A stretch of 64,000 nt of DNA from Gudongella sp034004165 (GTDB taxonomy: Bacteria; Bacillota; Clostridia; Tissierellales; Tissierellaceae). The notes under the pieces are model-generated. The model was not told the origin of the DNA and ran no database searches. It saw only the letters and a program-made list of their open reading frames with translations. The number at the start of each line of letters is the position of its first letter. The stretch's first letter is position 1. The stretch covers positions 1 through 64,000 of the forward strand of contig JAVEXI010000003.1 of assembly GCA_034004165.1 (NCBI GenBank). Direction: 5' to 3'. Shown here piece after piece: positions 17,585 through 27,500 of the stretch. Both the position numbers and the translations under genes were made by a program.

Positions 17585-18217
17585 ATGCCAGATAACAAGA
17601 TTACGTCCATCGAAATTCAAAAAGATAAATCCAGAATCAATTTGTATCTCGATGGAAAATTTAGTATGGGTCTTCCCTTAGAAGCAATTGTTGAGTTCAA
17701 TTTATCAAAAGGTAAACTTATAGATTCTAGTACCATAAATTCCCTAAAATCATACAATGACAAGTCAAAAGTTAAGCAGTCAGCCATAAACTATTTGTCT
17801 TATAGACAGAGAAGCGTAAAAGAAATTCGCACGCATCTGCTGAGTAAGGATTTCAATTCAGATTTAGTAGAAATCGTTATTGATGACTTAGTTAATTCAG
17901 GGTATCTTGACGATAGAAAATTTGCTGAGATGTATGTCAACGAGAAAACTCGTTTAAATAATTTAGGTTCGGTCAGAATTAAATATGAGCTGAGACAAAA
18001 AGGCATAGACGAAGACATTATTGAAAGTTCATTAGATAAAGCTGAGACTGACTATGATGGTTTAGCAGAGATTGTTATTAAAAAGTATCCTAAAGATAAA
18101 TCCAAAGACAGACAAACCTGGTTTAGAAAAGTAGCAGGATTTCTCCAAAGGAAAGGATATAATTATGATTCTGTAAAAAAAATCATCGATATCATTGAGA
18201 ACGGAGAAATTGATTAA
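17585..18217 (+). CDS. recX: Regulatory protein RecX
   Basis: 210 residues. The RecX fold is recognised by repeated three-helix units: SYRQRSVKEIRTHLLSK, LVNSGYLDDRKFAEMYV and LGSVRIKYELRQKGIDEDII. It binds and modulates RecA filaments. It starts 7 nt after the PspC stop and ends one base before the UPF0213 start. recA is not in the window. Confidence 0.9.
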   Translation: MPDNKITSIEIQKDKSRINLYLDGKFSMGLPLEAIVEFNLSKGKLIDSSTINSLKSYNDKSKVKQSAINYLSYRQRSVKEIRTHLLSKDFNSDLVEIVIDDLVNSGYLDDRKFAEMYVNEKTRLNNLGSVRIKYELRQKGIDEDIIESSLDKAETDYDGLAEIVIKKYPKDKSKDRQTWFRKVAGFLQRKGYNYDSVKKIIDIIENGEID

Positions 18218-18218
18218 A

Positions 18219-18464
18219 ATGTTCTATGTTTATATATTAAAGTGTTCAGATGGGACATTCTACACTGGATATACCAACTCTCTGGAGAGAAGATTGAAGT
18301 TTCATAATGAAGGAAAAGCTTCTAAATACACAAGGTCACGACTTCCTGTTGAGCTGATTTACCATGAAGCTTATGAACTAAAAAGTGAAGCTATGAGTCG
18401 TGAAGCCAAAATAAAACAGTTGGCTAAGGAAGATAAAATATCGTTAATAAACAATAAAAAGTAG
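18219..18464 (+). CDS. GIY-YIG domain protein (UPF0213)
   Basis: 81 residues. The GIY-YIG core is seen as YVYILKCSDGTFYTGYTNSL with the downstream Arg (ERRLKFHN) and Glu region, matching the small YhbQ/YazA family. The ATG at 18219 lies one base after the recX stop, with ACGGAG upstream. Nuclease activity is inferred from the fold only. Confidence 0.88.
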   Translation: MFYVYILKCSDGTFYTGYTNSLERRLKFHNEGKASKYTRSRLPVELIYHEAYELKSEAMSREAKIKQLAKEDKISLINNKK

Positions 18465-18502
18465 AAGAAGCCAGAGTGTACTGACCTTTTCTACTTTTTA
18501 TT
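18457..18502. terminator. Bidirectional terminator between convergent genes
   Basis: AAAAAGTAGAA and TTCTACTTTTT form an inverted repeat spanning the end of the GIY-YIG gene and the end of the minus-strand membrane protein gene, whose stop lies inside the right arm. Confidence 0.75.
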
Positions 18503-18904
18503 TTCTGATTCTGATTGCGATGAAGCAGAAGCTGAATCAGGGGATTTTAGAAGTCTTCGTTTTCGCCTTTTAACAGGTTTGGCAATTATCCCCAAAATAA
18601 GCGCAAACAACAAGCCTACCAGGCCTGCAACTACACCAATTATAGCCATCAGCAAAACTTCAAGACTAGATTCTGCCGTTAGCACATGCATGACAGAATA
18701 GAAGTTATGAACACCCATAAATAATACTATTAATCCAGGTAAATATTTAACAAATCTTAATTTTCTAAAAATCAGAAAAGCAACAAGTGTCATTAGGGCT
18801 ACCCCAGCTGTTGCTGTAAGCATAAAACGAGCATTATCAAAGTATCCTGCCAGTTCTAACATGATTTTTTTTAAGCTTATGATTACTGAAGTTAATTTAT
18901 CCAC
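18491..18904 (-). CDS. Uncharacterised small membrane protein
   Basis: 137 residues from a GTG at 18904, chosen because GAGGAG lies 7 nt upstream; the alternative ATG at 18928 lacks one. Three to four hydrophobic segments (for example FMLTATAGVALMTLVAFLIF, and a long Gly/Leu-rich one near the C terminus) are followed by a basic KPVKRRKRR stretch and a Ser-rich tail. I do not recognise a family. It is the last gene of the deacetylase/two-component operon. Confidence 0.7.
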   Translation of the reverse strand: MDKLTSVIISLKKIMLELAGYFDNARFMLTATAGVALMTLVAFLIFRKLRFVKYLPGLIVLFMGVHNFYSVMHVLTAESSLEVLLMAIIGVVAGLVGLLFALILGIIAKPVKRRKRRLLKSPDSASASSQSESENKK

Positions 18905-18938
18905 ATGATCACTCCTCAATTTTACCAAGCTGTCAGTT

Positions 18939-20450
18939 TTAATCTAATTCTGTTGCTCCTTGTCTGTTCATTTCATTTCTCCATATATCAGGATACCTTC
19001 CAGTTGCCCATTCTGACATAATAACAACAGAATCACTCGGAAGCTCAATAAAAGCCAAAGGCTTATTAATCAAATCGTATCCATCTATTGAATATATTAC
19101 AATATGTGAGGTCGATATTACAACTATTAAATCGTCATTTGGTGAGGAAAACACGTCAAGAACATCGGGAATAGCTAATCTTACAGCTTCAAATGGCAGG
19201 GATTGCTCATCAAAATTTACCATTTCTTTAGGAGGAATAGCTTTGATATTGAATTCTCTGTATAGCTCCTCGTTGTTTTCCTTATAGTTTATACGGCCTT
19301 TTAATGTCCAGTATCCATTCCTTCTTGCCAAGCCTACATTTTCTTCATTTAACAAAATATCTTTATCCAGCGATATTACACTTCGCGCTCCTTCTGTAAA
19401 CAGATTAGTACCTGATTCCCCAATTAAATCAGAGAGCTTAATGGGTTTCTTCTCGGTTAAGTTGTCAACCGCATATATCTGCAGAGTTCTTCTGTCTCCT
19501 CTGTCAAGATCGTAATTTTCAACTGAAATATAATCATTTCCTAAGAATACTATGTTTCTAAGAATGGAAGGTGTCGATTTTTCATCTTTTTCAAAAGTAA
19601 AATAGTTCTTTTCTTCTTGATTGAAGGTATAATCCTGTAAAATTTGCTCGCTCTTTTGCAAGTTAAACAGCGGAGTTGCAATTATGTCATCAGAAATCTT
19701 GCCATTTTCCTTTAACCTATTTTGTTCTATTTTCCAAAATCCATTTTTTCTTGGCATAAGTATACCATCAAGAACTGAAACTCCTTTAAGCTGTCTTCCA
19801 TCGCTTTGAATCCAATATGTTCTATATTCCCAGTCAGGGAGATCATTGTCTTCATCAAACACCTGAGTTTTTACTCCTAAAAGGAGTCCTGATTCAAGCT
19901 CTTCTGCCTCAATTTCTCCAAAAGAACTCTGAACGATTTCTTCAATGTCAATATATCTGTTTACCTCATCTAGGCTTACTTTCGCAACCTTTTTCTCAAG
20001 CTTATAAAAAATGTCATCTTTATAATATAGCATTGTATCATCATCAAGGAGTAAAAGCTCACAGAAGTATTTGCTGTCACTCAATATTGTAACAACCTCT
20101 AGCTCCTCATTTGATAAACCCATAGATAATGGACTTGTTTTAAACTTGTAAATCAGGTAGTCGCTAGCTTTTACCCTTTTTATCTTATAAGAAGGTTCAG
20201 TAGAATAATCATTTCCAATTAATACGGCATCTCTATGAAATAACGCTGTCTGCCCAATGTAATCTGATGTATCCTCTGATAATGGTCCTCCCAATTTGTA
20301 GATAATAGATGTTATTTCCCACTTTCCTTCAATGGGAGATATTGTACTGTTAGGTGCCAGGATAAGGTCTTGAGCATTCTCTCCTGTCGAAGCACAGGAT
20401 GACAAAATTAATGAAAAGACTATTATAATAATCATCTTTGCTGTTTTCAT
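18939..20450 (-). CDS. Uncharacterised lipoprotein linked to a two-component system
   Basis: 503 residues. A signal peptide ends in the lipobox LSSC, so it should be lipid-anchored on the outer face of the membrane. The body has internally similar segments (MPRKNGFWKIEQ.. and LARRNGYWTLKG..), suggesting repeats of a beta-rich unit. It starts with ATG 20450 (a GTG three bases upstream is also possible), overlapping the histidine kinase stop. The coupling suggests it may sense or modulate the kinase signal. No known domain recognised. Confidence 0.75.
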   Translation of the reverse strand: MKTAKMIIIIVFSLILSSCASTGENAQDLILAPNSTISPIEGKWEITSIIYKLGGPLSEDTSDYIGQTALFHRDAVLIGNDYSTEPSYKIKRVKASDYLIYKFKTSPLSMGLSNEELEVVTILSDSKYFCELLLLDDDTMLYYKDDIFYKLEKKVAKVSLDEVNRYIDIEEIVQSSFGEIEAEELESGLLLGVKTQVFDEDNDLPDWEYRTYWIQSDGRQLKGVSVLDGILMPRKNGFWKIEQNRLKENGKISDDIIATPLFNLQKSEQILQDYTFNQEEKNYFTFEKDEKSTPSILRNIVFLGNDYISVENYDLDRGDRRTLQIYAVDNLTEKKPIKLSDLIGESGTNLFTEGARSVISLDKDILLNEENVGLARRNGYWTLKGRINYKENNEELYREFNIKAIPPKEMVNFDEQSLPFEAVRLAIPDVLDVFSSPNDDLIVVISTSHIVIYSIDGYDLINKPLAFIELPSDSVVIMSEWATGRYPDIWRNEMNRQGATELD

Positions 20451-21844
20451 CACACACTCGCCTCCCTTGGGAATCCAAGTTCAACTTTTGTCCCCTCACC
20501 AAGTACAGACTCAATATTGAAATATCCCTCATGTAAATGCATAATCTCATCACAAATTGATAACCCTATTCCACTATGTGATTTACTGTTTTTCCCTTTG
20601 TAAAACTTTTCTTTAATATAGGGAAGCTCCTCTTCCGGAATACCTGGACCATCATCTTCTACTTCAATAATAAGATGATTTTCTGATTCATAAGCTTTCA
20701 GAGTTACTTTGCCTTTGCCAGTAAACTTAAACGCGTTGTCAATGACATTAATAAGAACTTGTTTAATTCTGTTACCGTCTCCCATTATTGGAGAGAGATT
20801 ATCATCTATATCAACTTCAAATGAAATATTATTGTTGATTGCTCTTGGCATCATTTGGTACACTACCATCTTTAAACTTTCTTTAATATCCACCATTTCT
20901 TTAGTCAAAGTGATCCTGCCAGAAGTAAATCTTGAAAAATCAAGTAGTTCTTCAACCATCCTAGAAAGTCTGTCACTCTCATTTTCAATAATATCAAGCC
21001 CGTCAAGATAAATATCCCGACTTAATTCTTCATCAGCCTTTAAAGTTACTGCCCACCCTTTTATTGAAGTAAGTGGGGTCCTCAGTTCGTGTGAAATTGA
21101 GGATATGAAATCGTTTTTTAAAGTTTCTTTTCTAAGAATCTCTTCTGCCATGTAATTTAATGTATGAGATAATTTGCCAATTTCGTCATCATATTTAACA
21201 TTGCTTCGCACTTTAAACTGACCATCTGCCATTTTATTGGCAACCTCAGTGACTTCAGCAAGTGGTTTTACAATTGAGTTGGCTATAAATATACTAATAA
21301 TTATTGCAACAGCAACAACTGCAAATCCCATTATAACAAGAAATCTTGCAATATCTGTTATGACTGCATTTGTAGCTTTAAGGCTTGAAACAAATCTCAA
21401 TATACCCACCGGAGTGTTTCGATATAGTAAAGGCATAGAAACAGCCATAACTGGATCTGAGTCATAAGATACAGATCCCGACCATACCCCTTTACCTTTC
21501 TCCATAGCATCAGTTATATCGGGGGTAGCAATCAGCTCGCTAAAAGGTACTCCAAGTGAATCCATAAGTACTGTGCCATCAGTACTAAGTACCTGTACTT
21601 GTGCAGAAGTATGCTGCCAAAATAAGTCAACATCATCAATTATGGTTTCTTCAAGATTTTCAGTTGAAAAATAACGGGCATAAAAATTAGTAGAGAATTC
21701 AATCTGACTAGTCAAAATATCCTCTACATTTTTATAATAGTGATCTTTTATACCGTTTATGAGCAAAATTTCAAGAAATATGACCGTGACAAGGATAATT
21801 AGCATAAAACTTCTGATTAGCCTTGATTTAATGCTTCTTCTCAT
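20450..21844 (-). CDS. Sensor histidine kinase
   Basis: 464 residues. Two membrane helices flank an extracellular sensor domain of about 130 residues; then a HAMP linker, a HisKA domain with the phospho-accepting His in SSISHELRTPLTSIKGW, and an HATPase domain with N (NVIDNAFKFT), G1 (EVEDDGPGIP) and G2 (SGIGLSI) boxes. Start ATG 21844 with AGGA, nine bases after the response regulator stop. It acts with the adjacent OmpR-type regulator. The signal is unknown but the operon points to the cell envelope. Confidence 0.93.
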   Translation of the reverse strand: MRRSIKSRLIRSFMLIILVTVIFLEILLINGIKDHYYKNVEDILTSQIEFSTNFYARYFSTENLEETIIDDVDLFWQHTSAQVQVLSTDGTVLMDSLGVPFSELIATPDITDAMEKGKGVWSGSVSYDSDPVMAVSMPLLYRNTPVGILRFVSSLKATNAVITDIARFLVIMGFAVVAVAIIISIFIANSIVKPLAEVTEVANKMADGQFKVRSNVKYDDEIGKLSHTLNYMAEEILRKETLKNDFISSISHELRTPLTSIKGWAVTLKADEELSRDIYLDGLDIIENESDRLSRMVEELLDFSRFTSGRITLTKEMVDIKESLKMVVYQMMPRAINNNISFEVDIDDNLSPIMGDGNRIKQVLINVIDNAFKFTGKGKVTLKAYESENHLIIEVEDDGPGIPEEELPYIKEKFYKGKNSKSHSGIGLSICDEIMHLHEGYFNIESVLGEGTKVELGFPREASV

Positions 21845-21853
21845 CCACAATTC

Positions 21854-22546
21854 CTACTCTCTTGATTTCCATCTGTAGCCTACGCCCCAAACAGTTTCTA
21901 TGTACGTCGGCTGGCTTGAGTCTTCTTCGATTTTTGATCTTAACCTACGGATATTTACATCAACGATTTTTGAGTCACCTACAAAGTCGACTCCCCAGAC
22001 ATAATTTAATATTTCATCTCTTTTAAATGCCTTTCCAGGGTTTTCAATAAACAATTTTGCAATCGAAAACTCAGTTGGAGTAAGTATTATCTCGCTTTTG
22101 CCCTTATAAAATTGCCTTGAGTAGACGTCAATTCTAAAGGGATGAAAATCAAGCGATGGCTTTTCATCTTCTCCATTTATCTCTAATCTTCTCTCAAGAG
22201 ATTTGACTCTTAAAACCAGTTCTGTTGGATTAAATGGCTTGGTCATATAATCATCAGAGCCGTACTCAAGGCCCATTATTTTGTCAATATCTTGGCTTTT
22301 TGCAGTGAGCATAATTATTCCCAAATAAGGATACTTCTCTCTTAGTATTCTGCATACTTCAAATCCGTCTATCCCAGGGAGCATGACATCCAACACTACA
22401 ATATCGACAGATTCCTGGGCAGCAATCTGCAAGCCCTCTTCTCCTGTTGAAGCTTCTAACACAGAGTATCCAGCGCGATCCAGATTAATCTTAACAAATT
22501 TTCTTATTGATTCTTCATCTTCGACTATTAAAACAAGTCTGCCCAT
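21854..22546 (-). CDS. OmpR/PhoB-family response regulator
   Basis: 230 residues. Receiver domain with the acidic pocket (VEDEES), phospho-acceptor Asp in VVLDVMLPG, Thr in MLTAKS and Lys in MTKPFN; then an OmpR-type winged helix ending VDVNIRRLRSKIEED and VWGVGYRW. It is encoded between the polysaccharide deacetylase and the kinase, with GGAGGG before ATG 22546. Confidence 0.94.
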   Translation of the reverse strand: MGRLVLIVEDEESIRKFVKINLDRAGYSVLEASTGEEGLQIAAQESVDIVVLDVMLPGIDGFEVCRILREKYPYLGIIMLTAKSQDIDKIMGLEYGSDDYMTKPFNPTELVLRVKSLERRLEINGEDEKPSLDFHPFRIDVYSRQFYKGKSEIILTPTEFSIAKLFIENPGKAFKRDEILNYVWGVDFVGDSKIVDVNIRRLRSKIEEDSSQPTYIETVWGVGYRWKSRE

Positions 22547-22557
22547 GGATTTCCCTC

Positions 22558-23478
22558 CTAATGATTAAACTGATCAAGAGTTCTAAAAGTATAACCTTCG
22601 TTTAATAAATGCTCAATAATTTTTGGCAATACGTTAACTGTATTCTGTTTCACATCTGCATCATGCATAAGAATTACCACTACATCTCTTTTCCCATAAG
22701 TGTTGAGAAACCTACCTAGTAGATAACTTTCAGACGGGCTAACCTTTTCTGCATCGCCATTAACAGTGTTCCAATCAAACCACTGATACCCTTCATCTTC
22801 GAGAACTTTTTTAAAAGGATTTTTATAGTCACCAAAAGATCCCCCAGGGAATCTCACAAGTTTAGTTTCAAAATCATCTCCTAAAATCCTCTTGAAAGTA
22901 TTTTCAGTTTTTCTGATATCAGCCATAAAATTGGCGGTGTTCTTATATAGATATGAGTATACGTGAGAATATGTATGGTTTCCTATAGCATGACCAGCGT
23001 CTCTTATTTCTCTAAGTCTTTCGGGATATTTATCTGACATGCTCCCTACGACAAAAAATGTAGCTTTAATACTATATTTCCCAAGAATCTCTAAAATTTG
23101 TGGAGTGGCTTTTTCTGACGGACCGTCATCAAATGTAAGATAAACAAACTTTCCATCTACTTTAGGTGGAAACGTAATTTCTTCATTGCTCACAAAATAC
23201 TTGTCTTGATAAACATTTACTACAGATTCAAAATGTTCTCTAATGAGCTGAGCTCTTTCATCTTCAATTACATCAGAATTATCGTCAACAATCCAATCAG
23301 CTTTTGCGGCTAAAACTGGATTTTCAAAAATTGCATATTTAATAGCTTTATCAACGTCTAATGATTTAGCCTCTCCTGTAATTCCACCAAAAAAATGCCC
23401 GTATAACTCAGGGCCTGCGAACGCCATTACAGCGATTATTGTAATCAAAAATAGAACGGAGATGATCTTTCGTTTCAT
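22558..23478 (-). CDS. Polysaccharide deacetylase (NodB family)
   Basis: 306 residues. An N-terminal signal/anchor segment (ISVLFLITIIAVMAFAGPEL) precedes a NodB domain with catalytic TFDDGPS, metal-binding GNHTYSH, RFPGGSFG and a C-terminal LMHD. Members remove acetyl groups from peptidoglycan or other wall polysaccharides, which often gives lysozyme resistance. It is the first gene of the operon with the two-component system, so that system may respond to wall stress. The exact substrate is an inference. Confidence 0.9.
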   Translation of the reverse strand: MKRKIISVLFLITIIAVMAFAGPELYGHFFGGITGEAKSLDVDKAIKYAIFENPVLAAKADWIVDDNSDVIEDERAQLIREHFESVVNVYQDKYFVSNEEITFPPKVDGKFVYLTFDDGPSEKATPQILEILGKYSIKATFFVVGSMSDKYPERLREIRDAGHAIGNHTYSHVYSYLYKNTANFMADIRKTENTFKRILGDDFETKLVRFPGGSFGDYKNPFKKVLEDEGYQWFDWNTVNGDAEKVSPSESYLLGRFLNTYGKRDVVVILMHDADVKQNTVNVLPKIIEHLLNEGYTFRTLDQFNH

Positions 23479-23578
23479 ATTATTGAACCTCCATAGATGT
23501 CTTAATACTATAATATTATACCCATTAATTGAGATAGTTACAAATTTATTAATATCTGGTTACATAAGAGTTACATAC

Positions 23579-23608
23579 AAATACCGGAGACTTTAATCTC
23601 CGGTATTT
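23579..23608 (-). terminator. Hairpin after the ABC transporter gene
   Basis: AAATACCGGAGA and TCTCCGGTATTT form a 12-bp perfect stem with a 6-nt loop directly behind the ABC transporter stop. The trailing T-run is short, so strength is uncertain. Confidence 0.7.
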
Positions 23609-23609
23609 A

Positions 23610-25331
23610 TCAACTATTTTTAAATTGTGACATGTATAATCTTTTGTAAATACTTTCTGTAGCCATGAGCTCTTCATGAGATCCCTGCTCTTCGACACCT
23701 TTTGAAGTAAGAACCAGAATTTCATCGGCATTCTTTATAGTCGAAAGTCTGTGGGCGATGACAAGAGTTGTCCTGCCCTTCGAAAGATCTTCAAGTGATT
23801 TCTGGACTATAGTTTCTGTCTCATTATCAAGAGCAGAAGTCGCCTCATCCAAAATGAGAATTGGCGGATTTTTTAGAAAAAGTCTGGCGATTGACAATCT
23901 CTGTTTCTGCCCACCCGAAAGTTTTACACCCTTTTCACCAATGTAAGTATCATAACCAGCAGGCAAAGATTCTATAAAGTCGTGAATACTCGCAAGTTTT
24001 GCAGCATTAATCACATCTTCATCAGTCGCTCCAGGATCACCATATAATATGTTTTCCTTTATAGTTCCAGTGAACAAGAATACATCTTGTTGTACCAGAC
24101 CAATGTTTTTTCTCAGAGACCTGAGTTTAATATCTTTAATATCGTAACCATCTATTGTTATTTTACCTTTTGTGGTCTCGTAAAACCTTGGGATTAGATG
24201 GCATAGTGTTGTCTTTCCAGCACCACTAGGTCCGACAATTGCCACTGTCTTACCAGCTTCTATCTCCAGGTCAATATTAGAAAGTACCTGGTCTTCTCCA
24301 TTATTATAGCTAAATGCTACTTTTTGAAAACCAATGTTTCCTGTCACTCTCTGAAGTTCAACCGAATCTGGGCTGTCGACAATATCTGGCTCGATATCCA
24401 TTATTTCAACAAATCTTTCAAACCCAGTCATACCATCTTGCAGTTGCTGTGTAAACTCTGTTAGTCTTCTTATGGGTTGCATAAAGAAGTTCACATAAAG
24501 AGTAAAAGCAAAAAGATCCCCTATGCTAATTATTCTTTTAAATACGAAAAATCCTCCTAAAGAAATTACAGTAAGATTCAAGAGGCTTGATATAATTCCA
24601 ACTCCAGCAACAAATTCAGCCATAACCTTATAAGATTCACGCCGCGCATCCGCAAAAGCCGCATTTCCCATACTGAATTTTTCAATTTCATAATCTTCGT
24701 TTGTAAAGGATTTTGCTACCCTGACCCCTGAAATGCTATTTTCCAGCTGTGCATTTACATTAGCTATTTTGCGACGAACTTCTCTAAAAGACTCTTCCAT
24801 TCTAATTCTCTTCTTAATGGCAAACCAAACCAAAACAGGAATAAATGCAAATATAATAAGAGTAAGTCTCCACTCGATAAAAAGTAATATCAGGAAAGAA
24901 CCAGCCAGCATGATAATTGAAATGAACAGGTCTTCTGGACCATGATGTGCTAGCTCAGTTATATCCCTTAAATCGTTGACTATTCTAGACATAATATGGC
25001 CTGTCCTGGTATTATCAAAATAACTAAACGACAGTGTCTGAAGGTGTGAAAAAATATCTCTTCTCATGTCGTGCTCAATTCTTACTCCCAGTAAATGCCC
25101 GTAATAAGCTACAACATACTGACTTATGTATCTGACTACAAACAAAAATAGCATTACAACAGTCCAGATTACTAAAAGTCGCATATTGCCATCTGGGATG
25201 ATTTCGTTTACCATATTCTTAGTAAAAACTGGGAATATTAAATCAAATAACGATATGAGAAAAGCAAAAAACATATCGATGATAAATAATTTTTTATGTG
25301 GCTTGTAATAAGCAATAAACCTTTTAAGCAT
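23610..25331 (-). CDS. ABC transporter, fused permease and ATPase (MsbA/multidrug type)
   Basis: 573 residues. Six-helix ABC exporter membrane domain in the first ~310 residues, then a nucleotide-binding domain with Walker A (VGPSGAGKTT), Q-loop, signature LSGGQKQR, Walker B (ILILDEATSALD) and the switch His in VIAHRLST. It likely works as a homodimer exporting lipids, peptides or drugs. ATG 25331 has AAGGAG; the gene is transcribed alone and divergent from the MFS gene. Substrate unknown. Confidence 0.93.
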   Translation of the reverse strand: MLKRFIAYYKPHKKLFIIDMFFAFLISLFDLIFPVFTKNMVNEIIPDGNMRLLVIWTVVMLFLFVVRYISQYVVAYYGHLLGVRIEHDMRRDIFSHLQTLSFSYFDNTRTGHIMSRIVNDLRDITELAHHGPEDLFISIIMLAGSFLILLFIEWRLTLIIFAFIPVLVWFAIKKRIRMEESFREVRRKIANVNAQLENSISGVRVAKSFTNEDYEIEKFSMGNAAFADARRESYKVMAEFVAGVGIISSLLNLTVISLGGFFVFKRIISIGDLFAFTLYVNFFMQPIRRLTEFTQQLQDGMTGFERFVEIMDIEPDIVDSPDSVELQRVTGNIGFQKVAFSYNNGEDQVLSNIDLEIEAGKTVAIVGPSGAGKTTLCHLIPRFYETTKGKITIDGYDIKDIKLRSLRKNIGLVQQDVFLFTGTIKENILYGDPGATDEDVINAAKLASIHDFIESLPAGYDTYIGEKGVKLSGGQKQRLSIARLFLKNPPILILDEATSALDNETETIVQKSLEDLSKGRTTLVIAHRLSTIKNADEILVLTSKGVEEQGSHEELMATESIYKRLYMSQFKNS

Positions 25332-25452
25332 TCATATCTCCTTATTTCTTTTGTAATTATTTTATGTTAAGATGAAGAAACATATACTCTTTCGACACAC
25401 GAATATTATACGACACTATCGAATATCTATCAACTATAGTTTTGGAGGAAAA

Positions 25453-26598
25453 ATGGGACAGCTACTAATATTTTTAACAGCATTTATAATACAGTTTACA
25501 ATAGCTATTGAGATGAATTTTATTGGACCCCTTGCTCCTTTTCTTTCTCAACATTTTGGGATTAAAGCAAGTCAGGTAGCATTTTTTAATCTTGGATATT
25601 CGGCTATTGGAATTTTAGTACCCTTATTTGGAATTTGGGCTGATAAGTATGGCAATAAAAAGCTCATGAGCCTGGCACTGTCTTTTTTCCTTGTAGGAAG
25701 CATAGTCTGTTCATTTTCTTCAACCGCTCTTCAATATGCTGCAGGCAGAATTTTCTTAGGTCTTGGATATTTCTCTTTAAGTGGTACACTGATGTCTTAC
25801 ATATCTGAATTTGTAGACTATAAAAAGAGAGGAAAAGCAGCAGGTATCTTAAGACTTGCTTTTGGTCTGGCTATATTGTCAAGCCCTCTATATTCCGCTA
25901 TTCTATCAAATAAGTACAACAATTTAAAAAGTATGTACCTTCCACTTGCATTGCTCTCTGTCATTGCTCTATTAATGCTTAGTAGACTTCCAGAAAGCAG
26001 AAAAGAGACCAATGTGAAACTTGATACTGAAGGTTTTATAAAGATTCTTAAAAACCCTCGCACAATCAAAATATTGGGATCTCTCTTTTTGTTGATTACT
26101 GCACCGACAATGCTATATAATTTTTTATCAATAAACTTATCTACAGAACACGGACTCAGCCAGAAATCTATCGGAATTGTGTATTCTATAATGGCAATGG
26201 GTACTATCTTGGGCATAGCAATAGCAGCTATGATGGCAGACAGAATAGGGAAATTAAAGTTTTCCAGATACTGCTTCACAATAATGGTGTTATCAATAAT
26301 GTTAATTGCATATATACCTTCAGTGTTTATTATAACTTTCCTAGCGTCTGCATTTGCTTTTGGCCTGGATAGTGGCTGGACTGCATACCAGGCTTTTAGT
26401 TCTGAGATATTCCCTGAAAATAGGAGCACTTTTCTCGGCCTGTTTTATACAGTTAATGCCTTTACAGTCGCAATTCAGTCTATAGTAGGTCCTCTACTCT
26501 TTGAAGCTGGAGGTCTCAAACTGACAACTGGATTTGGCTTTACAGCATCAGCTATAGCTTTGATTATCCTGTTTAGAATAAGCCACTCACATGCATAA
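25453..26598 (+). CDS. Major facilitator superfamily transporter
   Basis: 381 residues from the ATG at 25453 (GGAGG upstream); an in-frame ATG 81 nt earlier has no ribosome site and gives an unlikely hydrophilic leader. Twelve hydrophobic segments, with the MFS motif GIWADKYGNKKLM between helices 2 and 3 and the related ADRIGKLKF in the second half. It resembles drug/arabinose-efflux-like permeases. Substrate unknown. It converges on the ROK kinase gene with 5 bp between stops. Confidence 0.88.
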   Translation: MGQLLIFLTAFIIQFTIAIEMNFIGPLAPFLSQHFGIKASQVAFFNLGYSAIGILVPLFGIWADKYGNKKLMSLALSFFLVGSIVCSFSSTALQYAAGRIFLGLGYFSLSGTLMSYISEFVDYKKRGKAAGILRLAFGLAILSSPLYSAILSNKYNNLKSMYLPLALLSVIALLMLSRLPESRKETNVKLDTEGFIKILKNPRTIKILGSLFLLITAPTMLYNFLSINLSTEHGLSQKSIGIVYSIMAMGTILGIAIAAMMADRIGKLKFSRYCFTIMVLSIMLIAYIPSVFIITFLASAFAFGLDSGWTAYQAFSSEIFPENRSTFLGLFYTVNAFTVAIQSIVGPLLFEAGGLKLTTGFGFTASAIALIILFRISHSHA

Positions 26599-26603
26599 TA
26601 CTT

Positions 26604-27500
26604 CTATGATAGATCCAGAGCTAATCTGGCTGCCCCTAGCATACCTGCTTCATTTTTAAACTGGGCTGGCAATATTAATAAAGATGAAGCATCATTTACC
26701 TGAGTGTTAAACTCTTCTATAAGTCTGTCCCACCACAGATTTTTTGATGCTATAACACCTCCACCAAGGATAAATGCCTGTGGATCTATCAAGTTTTTCA
26801 TGCTAGCTAGAAATATGCCAAAATCTGAAGCAAATTTATCTACTGCAGCTTTAGCTTTTTCATCACTTTCGTATACTGCTGTAATTTCTTTTCCCGACAA
26901 GCTCTTCCCTGTCAACTCTCGATAATTGTTTTCAATCCCCGTGCCAGAAATATATCTTTCAGTACACCCTTTTTGTCCGCATGTACAGGGACGCCCATTT
27001 GGTCTAAAAATGGAATGCCCAAACTCTCCTGCCCTAAAGTTCGACCCTCTCCACAGCCCTGCAGGTGGCAGCCAGGTCGCTCCTCCTAGACCTGTCCCTA
27101 TAGTCAGCATAACAAAGCTTTCTAATCCTTTTGCAGCTCCAAGCCACGATTCGCATATGGCAGCACAATTGGCATCATTTTCAACGAATACTGGGATATT
27201 AGTATATTGAGACATCAAATTTCTAACATCAGTCCAAGCCCAGCCCTTTATATTGCCTCCCACAGCGAGAATTTTGCCTTCTTTTGAGTCGACAAAACCA
27301 GCAGTTCCTATTCCCACGCCTGAAACATCCTCATTTACAGACAACTCATTTACCATTTCTGCCATCTGTTGGATTATGACTAAAGGATCACCTTCATTTA
27401 TAGTCTTAACAGTAATTTTATTTAGAATTGTTCCATCATCTGCTATGAGAGCGGCGTTGATCTTAGTCCCACCCAGATCTATTCCAATAGCTTTTCTCAT
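26604..27500 (-). CDS. ROK-family sugar kinase
   Basis: 298 residues. N-terminal phosphate-binding GIDLGGTKINAAL, catalytic FVENDANCAA, GLGGATW, and the ROK zinc motif CTCGQKGCTE. ROK kinases phosphorylate glucose, GlcNAc, ManNAc or similar. The ATG at 27500 overlaps the NagZ stop by 4 bp, so the two are translationally coupled. That context favours GlcNAc from wall recycling as substrate, but glucose is equally possible from sequence. Confidence 0.9.
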   Translation of the reverse strand: MRKAIGIDLGGTKINAALIADDGTILNKITVKTINEGDPLVIIQQMAEMVNELSVNEDVSGVGIGTAGFVDSKEGKILAVGGNIKGWAWTDVRNLMSQYTNIPVFVENDANCAAICESWLGAAKGLESFVMLTIGTGLGGATWLPPAGLWRGSNFRAGEFGHSIFRPNGRPCTCGQKGCTERYISGTGIENNYRELTGKSLSGKEITAVYESDEKAKAAVDKFASDFGIFLASMKNLIDPQAFILGGGVIASKNLWWDRLIEEFNTQVNDASSLLILPAQFKNEAGMLGAARLALDLS

